A program made the translations under genes and the position numbers. A stretch of DNA of 64,000 bases. It comes from Lentisphaerae bacterium GWF2_49_21 (GTDB lineage: Bacteria; Verrucomicrobiota; Lentisphaeria; Victivallales; GWF2-50-93). The DNA is taken from contig MHBH01000020.1 in assembly GCA_001804805.1 (NCBI GenBank), forward strand, positions 1 through 64,000. The letters are read 5' to 3'. Shown here piece by piece: positions 50,985-58,939 of this stretch (positions are counted from its first letter, which is position 1; each line of letters opens with the position of its first letter). The notes below the pieces were generated by a model. That model was given only the letters and a program-made list of their open reading frames with translations, made no database searches and was not told the DNA's origin.

Positions 50985-51194
50985 TTATTTTGCGTCTGAA
51001 AAGTCGCCATCGATTTTGGCTTTTTTGACGTTGTCTGATACGGTTCCAGCCTGGGTGGCCGCTCCGGAGAATATGCTCTTGATGTTTTTCCCGAAAAGAG
51101 CCGCTGCTATTGCCACGACTATTGCTACGAGGCCTGCAAGCATCGCATATTCTATGAATGTAGCCATGGACCTGTTCATCTTCTTACGTCTCAT
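50985..51194 (-). CDS. flp: Flp pilin 1
   Basis: 69 residues. KKMNRSMATFIEYAMLAGLV keeps Glu-Tyr and the hydrophobic helix but has Met where pilins have Gly before the cut. The tail (KKAKIDGDFSDAK) is charged. AGGAGG lies five bases before the ATG, the strongest ribosome site of the operon, so it is probably abundant. Confidence 0.88.
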   Translation of the reverse strand: MRRKKMNRSMATFIEYAMLAGLVAIVVAIAAALFGKNIKSIFSGAATQAGTVSDNVKKAKIDGDFSDAK

Positions 51195-51220
51195 ATCATC
51201 CTCCTGTTAAATATTAATGG

Positions 51221-51388
51221 TTATTTCTTTTCCTCTTTTTCCTTGATGAGCTTTTCAATGTTCTGGTTCGTTTTCTTGAGCTCCTCGAAAATGTGATCAA
51301 GCTTGTAATACAGAAAAACTGCGCAGAAGGCAAGCAGTCCTACAATCATCAGTTCGCCTTCAACATCCTGCAGGTGGGAAAAATTCAT
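51221..51388 (-). CDS. 55-residue membrane protein with coiled-coil tail, first gene of the Tad operon
   Basis: ATG at 51388 with AAAGGAGG six bases upstream, 55 codons to TAA. The product has one membrane helix (ELMIVGLLAFCAVFLYYKL) then a charged helix (FEELKKTNQNIEKLIKEKEE) of coiled-coil character. It lies 26 bases before the first pilin gene and just after the likely promoter, so it is highly expressed if real. No family recognised; it could be a small assembly factor. Confidence 0.75.
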   Translation of the reverse strand: MNFSHLQDVEGELMIVGLLAFCAVFLYYKLDHIFEELKKTNQNIEKLIKEKEEKK

Positions 51389-51432
51389 AAAACGCCTCCT
51401 TTTGAACTCAAATCTAATATATTAATTTTATG

Positions 51433-51460
51433 ATTATAACTTGAAAAAAACTGGAATCAA
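51433..51460 (-). promoter_or_regulatory. Candidate promoter of the Tad operon
   Basis: Read on the minus strand: TTGATT (51460-51455) and TATAAT (51438-51433) with 16 bases between, about 45 bases before the 55-residue gene, within an AT-rich stretch. The best match to a housekeeping promoter I found in the window. Confidence 0.55.
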
Positions 51461-51646
51461 GCAAATGGATTAAATTTTCCGTGATTTTGCCAATGTGGTC
51501 AGGTGGCGGCGTATTGGCGTGTCGGAATAACGGCGGTGGGCATCCAAGCTGAGATCCGATAATTTGAAGTCTGTGATTTGACTAATTTTCCAGCCAGGGT
51601 ATTTCTTCCGATATACAGCCCTTCAAAAGTCTGTGTGAGTCTGTGG

Positions 51647-52432
51647 CTAGGCATTCTTCAGGATGTGCTTCGGGGAATTTGATTTCCTGAATCCGCCCGG
51701 CGAGGTCTGGAATTTCTTCCTGAACGCCCTACAGAAGGTCTCGACATTCATGAACCCGCAGGCTGAACTTATCCTTTTCACCTCCTCGTTCGTCGTCGCA
51801 AGAAGCCTTCTCGCCTCCTGAAGCCGTTTGTCGAGAAGTATCAGATGCGGACTCGAACCGAGGAATTTTCTTGAAAGGGAATGAAGGTGGGGAACACTGA
51901 TCCCGGCCTCCTTCGCAAGATCCTCTATCGCCAGATCCTCCGGATAATTGCTGTTGATGAACGCAGTAAGCCTTGTAAGCGACATCGGAATGTCAGATGC
52001 AGGTTTCCTTCTCACAAATGACGTGGCCTCCCAGGCGACCTTGGAATAGACGTACTGGGACATCAGCTGACGATCAAAGCTCTCATCGTGGAACGACTTT
52101 ATAATTTTATCGGAAAAGCTCAAGGACTCCTCCCGGTTCTCCCAGACCGTCAATCTTGGAAATGCCCTTTTCCCAGTGTCATCCGGCCTTATGAACCTCA
52201 GGCAAAGGCACTCATAAGGAAAATCAGGAAGATACTTGTGGATGGTCATGTCGCCGGGAATATGCCAGAACATCGTTCCATATTCGAAGATCTGTTCCTT
52301 TGAATTATGTTCGAACAGGAGCTTTCCGCCTGTCAGGACCTCAATGTATTCGAATCCTGCCTGGATGATATGCGGATTTATATTGTGGTGCCGCGGTGCC
52401 CTGAAATAACTTACATTTGTGAGTTCGAGCAT
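51647..52432 (-). CDS. AraC family transcription regulator
   Basis: 261 residues. An N-terminal cupin-like sensing half (NINPHIIQAGFEYIEVLTGG, GTMFWHIPGDMTIHKYLPD) and a C-terminal double helix-turn-helix from about 165 (LTAFINSNYPEDLAIEDLAK, EAGISVPHLHSLSRKFLGSS, SACGFMNVETFCRAFRKKFQ). Such regulators usually sense a sugar or derivative and bind direct repeats. AAAGGA precedes the ATG. Divergent from the sugar isomerase/oxidoreductase operon; candidate operators lie between them at 52681-52718. Confidence 0.94.
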   Translation of the reverse strand: MLELTNVSYFRAPRHHNINPHIIQAGFEYIEVLTGGKLLFEHNSKEQIFEYGTMFWHIPGDMTIHKYLPDFPYECLCLRFIRPDDTGKRAFPRLTVWENREESLSFSDKIIKSFHDESFDRQLMSQYVYSKVAWEATSFVRRKPASDIPMSLTRLTAFINSNYPEDLAIEDLAKEAGISVPHLHSLSRKFLGSSPHLILLDKRLQEARRLLATTNEEVKRISSACGFMNVETFCRAFRKKFQTSPGGFRKSNSPKHILKNA

Positions 52433-52680
52433 AATGACAAATCCTTTGGATGGTTGGGTGAGAATGGTAAAAAATATTTCCTGTTTTTTCTTTATGTCAG
52501 ACGCTTTGGTCTGACTTTGGACTGCGGTACCCCTGTACCGCTTTGTATTTACTATTAATTCTAACTGGATTCAGAATTCAAAGCGGCAGAGGGCTGCCGC
52601 ACTCCAGAGATTCGCTTTGCTCATCATAAAACCATAGGAATCAAAATCATTAAATCAGTTCATCAATCATCCACCGGCTT
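52433..52680. other. Left part of the divergent regulatory spacer: three short hairpins
   Basis: Between the AraC gene and its operators lie three perfect 7-bp stems: 52496-52515 (gtcagac/gtctgac), 52524-52541 (gcggtac/gtaccgc) and 52583-52600 (gcggcag/ctgccgc). The surrounding text resembles repeat modules in other spacers. No gene. Confidence 0.6.
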
Positions 52681-52718
52681 TATCATACTTTGTATCAACA
52701 TATCATACTTTATGTCAA
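52681..52718 (+). promoter_or_regulatory. Candidate AraC-type paired direct-repeat operator
   Basis: tatcatactttgtatcaa at 52681 and tatcatactttatgtcaa at 52701 are direct repeats exactly 20 bases apart, about two helical turns, as AraC-family regulators prefer. They lie about 90 bases before the isomerase start. Confidence 0.6.
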
Positions 52719-52807
52719 TTGCAATAATACCTCTCCATGTATAAATTCTAAATGATCAAAGATATTTGGTCAAGTAACAAGATCCTAAAATAACAGGAGG
52801 AGTGATA

Positions 52808-53563
52808 GTGAAACCAATTTCAGTCCAGTTGTATTCGCTAAGGGAAGAGTCGAAGAAGGATTTTACAGCGGTCCTCAAGAGGGTCGCGCAGATCGGCTAC
52901 AAGGGCGTCGAACCTGCCGGATTCTACAACTACAAGCCTGTCGAGTTGAGGAAGGTTGTCGAAGATCTAGGAATGAAGATCTCCTCAAGCCACGGCCCGT
53001 GGGCGACCCCGACCAATCTCGCAGAAGCCGAAGAGACCGCCAAGATCCTCGGCCTCGACATCGTTTCCACAGGCTATGGCCCCAATGAGTTCAAGGACAT
53101 GGATGCGATCAAGAAAACAGCAGAAACGGTAAATGGCATGATAAGTGTACTTAAGAAAGCAGGGCTTGCCCTGTTCCTCCACAACCACTACTGGGAGTTC
53201 GAGCAGATCGATGGCAGGCTCAAATACGACTATTTCGCGGAAATGTGCCCGGAAGCCCTTTTCGAAATAGACACCTACTGGGCGGCGAACTTCGGCGCGA
53301 ACGATCCTGCTGAACAGGTCGCGAAGTTCAAGAAACGCACTCCTCTCCTCCACATCAAGGACGGTCCGCTCGAGAAGGACAAGGCGATGGTCGCAGTCGG
53401 CAAAGGCAAGATGGATTTCAAGAAGGTCATAGCCGCCGCTGATCCGAAAATCCTCCGCTGGCTCGTTGTCGAACTCGACAAGTGCGATACCGACATGTTC
53501 CAGGCCGTCGAAGACAGCTACAAGTACCTTGTCGCAAGCAAACTCGGGGAGGGGAACAAGTAA
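52808..53563 (+). CDS. Sugar phosphate isomerase/epimerase (AP endonuclease 2 family TIM barrel)
   Basis: About 251 residues starting with GTG at 52808; AGGAGG at 52795-52800 is seven bases upstream of it, while a GTG at 52802 would be too close. PISVQLYSLREESKKDFTAV, YKGVEPAGFYNYKP and LFEIDTYWAANFGA plus TPLLHIKDG are typical of xylose isomerase-like TIM barrels with metal-binding Glu, Asp and His. Likely isomerises or epimerises a sugar or its keto product. Two bases before the partner oxidoreductase gene; under AraC control by context. Confidence 0.85.
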   Translation: MKPISVQLYSLREESKKDFTAVLKRVAQIGYKGVEPAGFYNYKPVELRKVVEDLGMKISSSHGPWATPTNLAEAEETAKILGLDIVSTGYGPNEFKDMDAIKKTAETVNGMISVLKKAGLALFLHNHYWEFEQIDGRLKYDYFAEMCPEALFEIDTYWAANFGANDPAEQVAKFKKRTPLLHIKDGPLEKDKAMVAVGKGKMDFKKVIAAADPKILRWLVVELDKCDTDMFQAVEDSYKYLVASKLGEGNK

Positions 53564-53565
53564 CC

Positions 53566-54666
53566 ATGGCTTCAAAAATGAGAATCGGTATCATTGGCTG
53601 CGGAAACATCAGCAAGACTTATTTCACGAACGGTCCGACATTCCAGGACATCGAGATCGTCGCATGCGCCGACATAAACATGGCCGCGGCCGAGGCGAAA
53701 GCAACGGAGTTCAAGGTCAAGGCGATGACGGTTGACGAGATCATAAAGAGCCCTGATGTGGATCTTATCGTCAATCTCACGATTCCTGCCGCCCACGCCG
53801 AGATCAATCTCAAGGCGCTGAATGCCGGCAAGCATGTCCATTGCGAAAAGCCTCTCGCCATCACGCTCGCGGACGGGAAGAAGATAATCGATCTTGCAAA
53901 GAAGAAGAAGCTCAGGGTCGGCTGCGCCCCTGACACCTTCCTCGGCGCCGGACTCCAGACTTCCAGGAAGATCATCGACGACGGCTGGATCGGCAGGCCT
54001 CTTGCAGGAACCGCCTACATGATGGGACGCGGACCTGAAGCATGGCATCCGAATCCGTTCTTCTTCTACCAGACCGGCGCGGGCCCGATGTTCGATCTCG
54101 GACCGTACTACATGACGGCTCTTGTGCATCTGCTTGGGCCGGTAAAGACCGTTTCAGCCTGCACGCAGACTTCGTTCCCAGTCAGGATCGCAGGATGCAA
54201 GGAGCATTTTGGCGCGAAGATCAAGGTCGAAGTTCCGACGCACTGCTCCGGAACGCTTGAGTTCCACAATGGCGCGATGATAACGGTTGTCATGAGCTGG
54301 GAATGCTGGAAGCACGCACACAGCCCGATCGAGATATACGGATCTGAGGGAAGCATGATGGTTCCGGATCCCAACACCTTTGGCGGGCCCGTGAAAGTCT
54401 TCCGTCCCGGCAACGAGAACTGGTCGGAATCAGTGCTCACCCACAAGTATGCCAAGAACTCGCGTATAATCGCTGCTGCGGACATCGCTGCTGCAGTGAA
54501 GAAGGGAAGGCCCCACAGGGCTTCCGGCGAGCTTGCATACCATGTTCTTGAGATAATGCATGCGTTCGAGCTCTCATCCAAGAGCAGGAAGCATTATGAG
54601 ATGAAGAGCAAGTGCGCACAGCCTGCTCCGCTCCCGACGGATCTCATGGAAGGGGTCCTCGACTGA
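53566..54666 (+). CDS. Gfo/Idh/MocA family oxidoreductase
   Basis: 366 residues from the ATG at 53566 (GGGAGGGG a little upstream). MRIGIIGCGNISKTYF has the Rossmann GxGxxx motif, and GKHVHCEKPLAITL the EKP catalytic lysine; the C-terminal domain holds AGPMFDLGPYYMTALVHLLG, placing the usual Asp/His/Tyr pocket. NAD(P)-dependent sugar or inositol oxidoreductase. Forms a two-gene operon with the isomerase and ends at an intrinsic terminator. Together they suggest catabolism of a sugar through a keto intermediate. Confidence 0.93.
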   Translation: MASKMRIGIIGCGNISKTYFTNGPTFQDIEIVACADINMAAAEAKATEFKVKAMTVDEIIKSPDVDLIVNLTIPAAHAEINLKALNAGKHVHCEKPLAITLADGKKIIDLAKKKKLRVGCAPDTFLGAGLQTSRKIIDDGWIGRPLAGTAYMMGRGPEAWHPNPFFFYQTGAGPMFDLGPYYMTALVHLLGPVKTVSACTQTSFPVRIAGCKEHFGAKIKVEVPTHCSGTLEFHNGAMITVVMSWECWKHAHSPIEIYGSEGSMMVPDPNTFGGPVKVFRPGNENWSESVLTHKYAKNSRIIAAADIAAAVKKGRPHRASGELAYHVLEIMHAFELSSKSRKHYEMKSKCAQPAPLPTDLMEGVLD

Positions 54667-54714
54667 AGTAGGGGCGGGCTTTAGCCTGTCCCCAGTATTT
54701 GGATTTTTTTACCG

Positions 54715-54755
54715 ATCCGTGGTCTTTCCTGATAAGAAGGGCCACGGATTTTTTA
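54715..54755 (+). terminator. Intrinsic terminator of the isomerase/oxidoreductase operon
   Basis: atccgtgg (54715-54722) pairs with ccacggat (54742-54749) around a 19-nt loop and is followed by a run of T residues. Downstream of the oxidoreductase stop by about 50 bases. Confidence 0.8.
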
Positions 54756-54942
54756 TGCCATAACTCGCGAATTGTAGTAATTGCCCTGAATTGAAGATTT
54801 AAGTTTGCAGGGTTGCTGCCGGAGTTGCGCGTTGCCCATGTACACCACGTTGCCAGCGCTTCAAAAGAACGCCAAGGCTCTGCTGCGGTTTCTGTCAGCA
54901 GAAGCATTTGGTTCAAAGTTTATGCGCATTGGACATTTTTCC

Positions 54943-55575
54943 CTATTGAGGTCCATGCCCAGCGACAAATATCATCCCGATGGCCAGTATTGTAAAATAA
55001 ATCCATGTCTGGAGTATTGCCGATGCAATAATAAATACGGCACAAATAATTCTTGATTTGAAACGTGTTCCACTCATCCATGTCCCGGCAATGATCGGTA
55101 TAGCCATAAGGACGGAAAATATAAGATTGAATGGTAAAGCAAATAATCGGACATTTGGAAATGATAATATCAAAGCTTTGACTAACAACACAGAAATCAC
55201 TTGAGAAATAATTAAGCCGGACCACCCGCAAAACAATACGAAATACCCTGTATTGGCGTGGATAAATGTTTTTATGTGATTTGTCATGCGGGAAGGACAT
55301 CCACCTTCGGCAATCGATTGGGGAGAATCTCCAGAGAGCTTCTTTCTTCTTAATATGGCAACAGTAAATATAGTTGCTGAAAGAAAGGAAATAATCGGAC
55401 CGAGCGTACCTCCAAATAAACCCGACACGAGAAGTGTCACCCCAAAACCACAATATCTAAGATGTTTTTCTCTGCGCCCACCGACAAACAGTGGCACCAA
55501 TCCAAGAATGGCACCGATTAACAATAAGAAACAAAACGCCGATAGATTTGGAAATTTAAAATTGAATATTGACAT
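54943..55575 (-). CDS. AT-rich multi-pass membrane protein, unknown
   Basis: About 210 residues from an ATG at 55575 (an ATG at 55587 is also possible). Six or so hydrophobic segments, for example CFLLLIGAILGLVPLFVGG, FGVTLLVSGLFGGTLGPIIS and FNLIFSVLMAIPIIAGTWMS. A central soluble loop is basic (RRKKLSGDSPQSIAEGG). No family recognised. Base composition is clearly lower in G+C than neighbours and both sides are repeat-rich, which suggests acquisition. A second frame on the same strand is a shadow. Confidence 0.6.
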   Translation of the reverse strand: MSIFNFKFPNLSAFCFLLLIGAILGLVPLFVGGRREKHLRYCGFGVTLLVSGLFGGTLGPIISFLSATIFTVAILRRKKLSGDSPQSIAEGGCPSRMTNHIKTFIHANTGYFVLFCGWSGLIISQVISVLLVKALILSFPNVRLFALPFNLIFSVLMAIPIIAGTWMSGTRFKSRIICAVFIIASAILQTWIYFTILAIGMIFVAGHGPQ

Positions 55576-55918
55576 ATGCCAACTCAATGTATTTTTAAAT
55601 CGATATCTTTGAACTTCTTATTATGCTGTTCCCCATAAGAAGGGGGTCGGAATTGCAATTTTATAAGCACCACTCCGGATTTAGCCTCAAGCCTGTTACC
55701 ATATGTATATAAGACTTATGGTAAATCACCATATGCAGTAAAATAGACCACAAGGGGGAACTGAAGTCAAGGTTTCAGCCCCCAATACCTGACCCCTTGG
55801 CTGTTGAAATGCCGTCCAGGCTGTGGAAGAAAATGTATCCAAAAGGAATTTTTGGACAGGCTTTAGCCTGTCCCATTCTTAAACAAAGATGGTACACGCT
55901 AAAGCACGTACCTACTTA

Positions 55919-55940
55919 ACGCGCAAACATGCGCTACTAC
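55919..55940 (+). repeat. 22-nt exact repeat of 9470-9491
   Basis: gcgcaaacatgcgctactac with two preceding bases matches the right arm of the inverted repeat at 9420-9491. Here only the one arm is present. Confidence 0.85.
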
Positions 55941-56007
55941 GAACGAGGACAGGCTCTGTGGAGGCATTACACCTTCCCTTGTACGCCGTTGTTTGGAGGA
56001 TATAGTT

Positions 56008-56034
56008 ATTTTCTTTCAGTCCCTGAAAGAAAAT
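56008..56034 (+). promoter_or_regulatory. Perfect hairpin in the GH35 leader
   Basis: attttctttcag (56008-56019) and ctgaaagaaaat (56023-56034) form a 12-bp stem with a 3-nt loop ending 15 bases before the GH35 start; AAAGGG lies between hairpin and ATG. Placement suggests transcript or translation control, but it could be another repeat. Confidence 0.4.
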
Positions 56035-56049
56035 TAGAAAGGGTTAATA

Positions 56050-58185
56050 ATGAATTTACTGACTTGGGATAAGAAATCTTTCATCATAGATGGGAAACGC
56101 GGTTTCCTGCGTTCAGGCGAGTTCCACTATTTCCGGGTTCCAAAGAAGGACTGGAAGCGCCGGCTGGATCTCTTTAAGAAAGCTGGAGGGAACTGTGTGG
56201 CGACATACGTCCCATGGTGCCTCCATGAACCTGAAGAGGGGAAGTTCCTGTTTGGCGATTGTGACGAACGCGATGTCGAGACATTCTTCAAGCTGTGCAA
56301 GGATGCCGGCCTTTATGTGCAATGCCGTCCCGGTCCGTACGTCTATTCCGAACTCTACTGTCACGGGCTTCCCAGATGGCTCTGCGAGAATTACCAGGAG
56401 ATCCTTGCCAGAAACGCGAAAGGCGAGATCTTCCAGTACCAGTCGATCTCATATCTCCATCCGAGATTCCTTGCGAAAGTCGCAAATTGGTACGACAAGG
56501 TTGTGCCTATCATAAACAAATATTCTGTGGACAACGGCGGACCTATTGCGCTTGCGCAGGTCGACAACGAACTGATGGGGATACACGAGTGGTTTGGGAG
56601 CCTCGACTACAACCGCGCATCCATGGGGATTGGCGTAAGGAACGGACGGTATCCGGAGTTCCTGAAAAAACGCTACGGGAGAATTGGCTTCCTGAACAAG
56701 GCGTATTCTGCGAAGTTCGCAGATTTCCACAAGGTCATGCCGCTTCCCGAGATTTCACAGAAGACAGTCGAGGATAGGAGACGGGTGAAGGATTATCAGG
56801 ATTTCTATTTCCAGTCCTGTGCCGAATATTTAGCCATCCTGAGCATCATGCTGCGTAAGCGCGGTGTGAAACTCCCGATCACGCACAACAGCGGCAATCC
56901 GTCAATGAACTCTTATTTCCATGAAACCATCGGATATACCGGTTCAAAGGAGTTCATTCTTGGGAGCGACCATTATTACAATCTTTCGCAGGACTGGGAT
57001 CAGAACAATCCGACTCCGAAATATGCGGGGAAATGCTTCTATTCAAATGAAATGCTCCGCCTCTATGGATTTCCTCCGACGATATTTGAACTTCCGGGTG
57101 GAAGCCAGGCCGCCTGGCCTCCATCCCTGCCGGAGGACATGAACTGTGCGTATATGCTCAATGTCGCGTTCGGGATGAAGGGCTTCAACTATTATGTCTA
57201 CACCGGCGGACCTGACAATCCACAGAACATCAGCTACAAGAACAATTATGACTACAACGCTTTCGTATCGGGTGACGGAAAGATCAGGCCGACTTTCAAG
57301 ATGATGGAAGGATTTCATAAGTTCCTGATCAGGAACCGTTGGCTCGCGGAGGCGGAGCTTGTTTCAGATTTCCAAATCGGACTCGACTGGGAGCAGACCC
57401 GCAGCCACCATTATTTCTCCAGCCGTGGAGATTTTCTCTTTGGAAACAACGAGGCGTGGCAGTTCCTGCAAAAAGGGATCACGATGACGGCCCTGAACAA
57501 TTCCTATACTCCGGGCTTCTCAGATCTATATTCGGATGCAATCCTCAGGGAAAAATCAAAACCTCTTTTCGTTCCGACTTCAGCCTGCATGGCGGAACAT
57601 GTCCAGGAACGGCTCGTGAAATTCGTGAAGTCCGGAGGACGGCTTATCATTGCTCCGGTCATTCCTTATCTTGATGAAAACTTCAACCCGTGCACAGTCC
57701 TTTCAAAATTCCTTGGAGGTGCCAGGTCGGAGGCGGGGACAAGTCCAAAGGTGATCGCGCCTGCGTTCAAGATCGGTCAGACTCTGATGAGGGATAAATA
57801 TTTTGTTTTCACTGCTGTTCCCCGGAATGCTGAAATCATCGCCAGGGCGCAGGACAAGGAAGCGGTCGTCGGTTTCAAAAATAAGGTTGGGAAGGGAACT
57901 GTGGTTGCGCTCGGATACCAGTGGCACCACAGCTACGACGAACATAGCAATGTGTTCCGCCATCTTTTGGAGCTTGCAGGGGCAGGGCGGACGGTGGTCA
58001 CCTGCGACAATCCGAACATCTGGGCGGTTGTCCGGTCCGATGGGAAACGCTCGATGCTGTTTGTGATGAATCTTTTTGCATCGCCGCAGAAGGCGAATGT
58101 GTTGGTGCGGGGGAAGGCGGGAAAAATCAGGATTGCAAAATCCTTCAGACTTGCACCGATGGCGGTTGAAACGGTGATGATATAA
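56050..58185 (+). CDS. Glycoside hydrolase family 35 beta-galactosidase
   Basis: 711 residues. The TIM barrel opens with RSGEFHYFRVPKKDWKRRLD and NCVATYVPWCLHEPEEGKF, family hallmarks of GH35. GGPIALAQVDNELMG puts the acid/base at Glu174 (usually QVENE, here QVDNE) and FELPGGSQAAW puts the likely nucleophile at Glu347. The second half has beta domains (about 430-711) including a glutamine amidotransferase-like segment. Retaining exo-beta-galactosidase. No signal peptide is visible, so probably cytosolic, acting on imported oligosaccharides. AAAGGG before the ATG. No partner gene. Confidence 0.92.
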   Translation: MNLLTWDKKSFIIDGKRGFLRSGEFHYFRVPKKDWKRRLDLFKKAGGNCVATYVPWCLHEPEEGKFLFGDCDERDVETFFKLCKDAGLYVQCRPGPYVYSELYCHGLPRWLCENYQEILARNAKGEIFQYQSISYLHPRFLAKVANWYDKVVPIINKYSVDNGGPIALAQVDNELMGIHEWFGSLDYNRASMGIGVRNGRYPEFLKKRYGRIGFLNKAYSAKFADFHKVMPLPEISQKTVEDRRRVKDYQDFYFQSCAEYLAILSIMLRKRGVKLPITHNSGNPSMNSYFHETIGYTGSKEFILGSDHYYNLSQDWDQNNPTPKYAGKCFYSNEMLRLYGFPPTIFELPGGSQAAWPPSLPEDMNCAYMLNVAFGMKGFNYYVYTGGPDNPQNISYKNNYDYNAFVSGDGKIRPTFKMMEGFHKFLIRNRWLAEAELVSDFQIGLDWEQTRSHHYFSSRGDFLFGNNEAWQFLQKGITMTALNNSYTPGFSDLYSDAILREKSKPLFVPTSACMAEHVQERLVKFVKSGGRLIIAPVIPYLDENFNPCTVLSKFLGGARSEAGTSPKVIAPAFKIGQTLMRDKYFVFTAVPRNAEIIARAQDKEAVVGFKNKVGKGTVVALGYQWHHSYDEHSNVFRHLLELAGAGRTVVTCDNPNIWAVVRSDGKRSMLFVMNLFASPQKANVLVRGKAGKIRIAKSFRLAPMAVETVMI

Positions 58186-58469
58186 GTTGAACAAGAAATA
58201 GTATTTCAAGGACGGGACTGCTTGCCGATTTTTAATCGATATTGAAAGACAACGTTGCCATCAAGAAAGGGAAAATTATCATACTTTCCGGTTCGGCATG
58301 CTACTATCAGAAATATGGATGCCAGCCCCAAATATATAAGCTTAATATTTCGTGGCAGGGAGTTATTGTTGCCATACTGATCCACAGGCCTTTGTCGCAA
58401 ATAGACATATATGAATATGTTGAATAAATTTAAAAAGGCAATATTGTATTGGCAAAACAAGAAACACAT
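58186..58469. other. Intergenic spacer before the STAS-like gene
   Basis: 284 bases, AT-rich, with no recognised gene. Short opposing frames (58242-58427 plus, 58206-58469 minus) lack recognisable content. I see no clear hairpin or promoter here. Confidence 0.5.
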
Positions 58470-58814
58470 ATGAAAATAAAGCCACAGAAATTTCTGGATG
58501 TAAAAACCATCGCGTCAAGGATGGAGGTCAATTATCTCGAAAAGGAGATAACCGATCTTGCATTGAAGTCAAATGACCGCCTTGTTGATTTGGACTTCAG
58601 CGACATCATACATATTTCGCGTTCTGCCGCGGATGAACTGCTTTCTGCCCAGCAGAGGGCAAAAATCCACGACATCCAATTGTTTTTCTCAAATCTCAAC
58701 GATTTCAACACGCGGATGCTGAAAATGGTTGCAGATAAGATCGAACATCCTCCACTTCCAATAAGAACTGTCCAGTCAATTCCAGTCTCAGAACTTGTTC
58801 TTTCCGAAAATTAG
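58470..58814 (+). CDS. STAS-like (DUF4325-type) protein
   Basis: 114 residues from the ATG at 58470; a TTG at 58449 is less likely. LVDLDFSDIIHISRSAADEL is the STAS-like DUF4325 core, where a Ser-containing loop usually follows the second strand, then NDFNTRMLKMVADKIEH. Such proteins are proposed to take part in partner-switching with kinase-like ATPases. No kinase partner is adjacent, but a SpoIIE-type phosphatase gene lies 1.6 kb away. Function beyond this is inference. Confidence 0.75.
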   Translation: MKIKPQKFLDVKTIASRMEVNYLEKEITDLALKSNDRLVDLDFSDIIHISRSAADELLSAQQRAKIHDIQLFFSNLNDFNTRMLKMVADKIEHPPLPIRTVQSIPVSELVLSEN

Positions 58815-58939
58815 CGGTTAATCGTTGTGGCGGTCTCACGGGTTTCAGTGTAAGGCCCCCCATTGACAAAGTTATCCTGGCAATCCTGCCTGCCCGGCGT
58901 AGCCTTGGCGAAGGCGGGTTATCCTGTCGAAAAATGTAT

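Larger units (their letters stand above)
55588..56049. other. Intergenic spacer with repeat modules
   Basis: No gene. Modules: a gggggaactgaagtcaaggt ... cagccccc inverted repeat near 55753-55790, ggacaggctttagcctgtcc (55854-55873, a perfect hairpin whose core recurs at 54677-54692), aagcacgtacctact (55902-55916; complement at 5516-5530), a 22-nt copy of the 9470-9491 repeat, and a hairpin before the GH35 gene. Confidence 0.65.

Noticed and set aside
54920-55453. 177-codon minus-strand frame overlapping the membrane protein gene
   Set aside because: Other frame gives regular membrane helices; this one gives mixed aromatic text without a domain.
58206-58469. Short opposing frames before the STAS-like gene
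   Set aside because: No ribosome site or recognisable content; treated as spacer.
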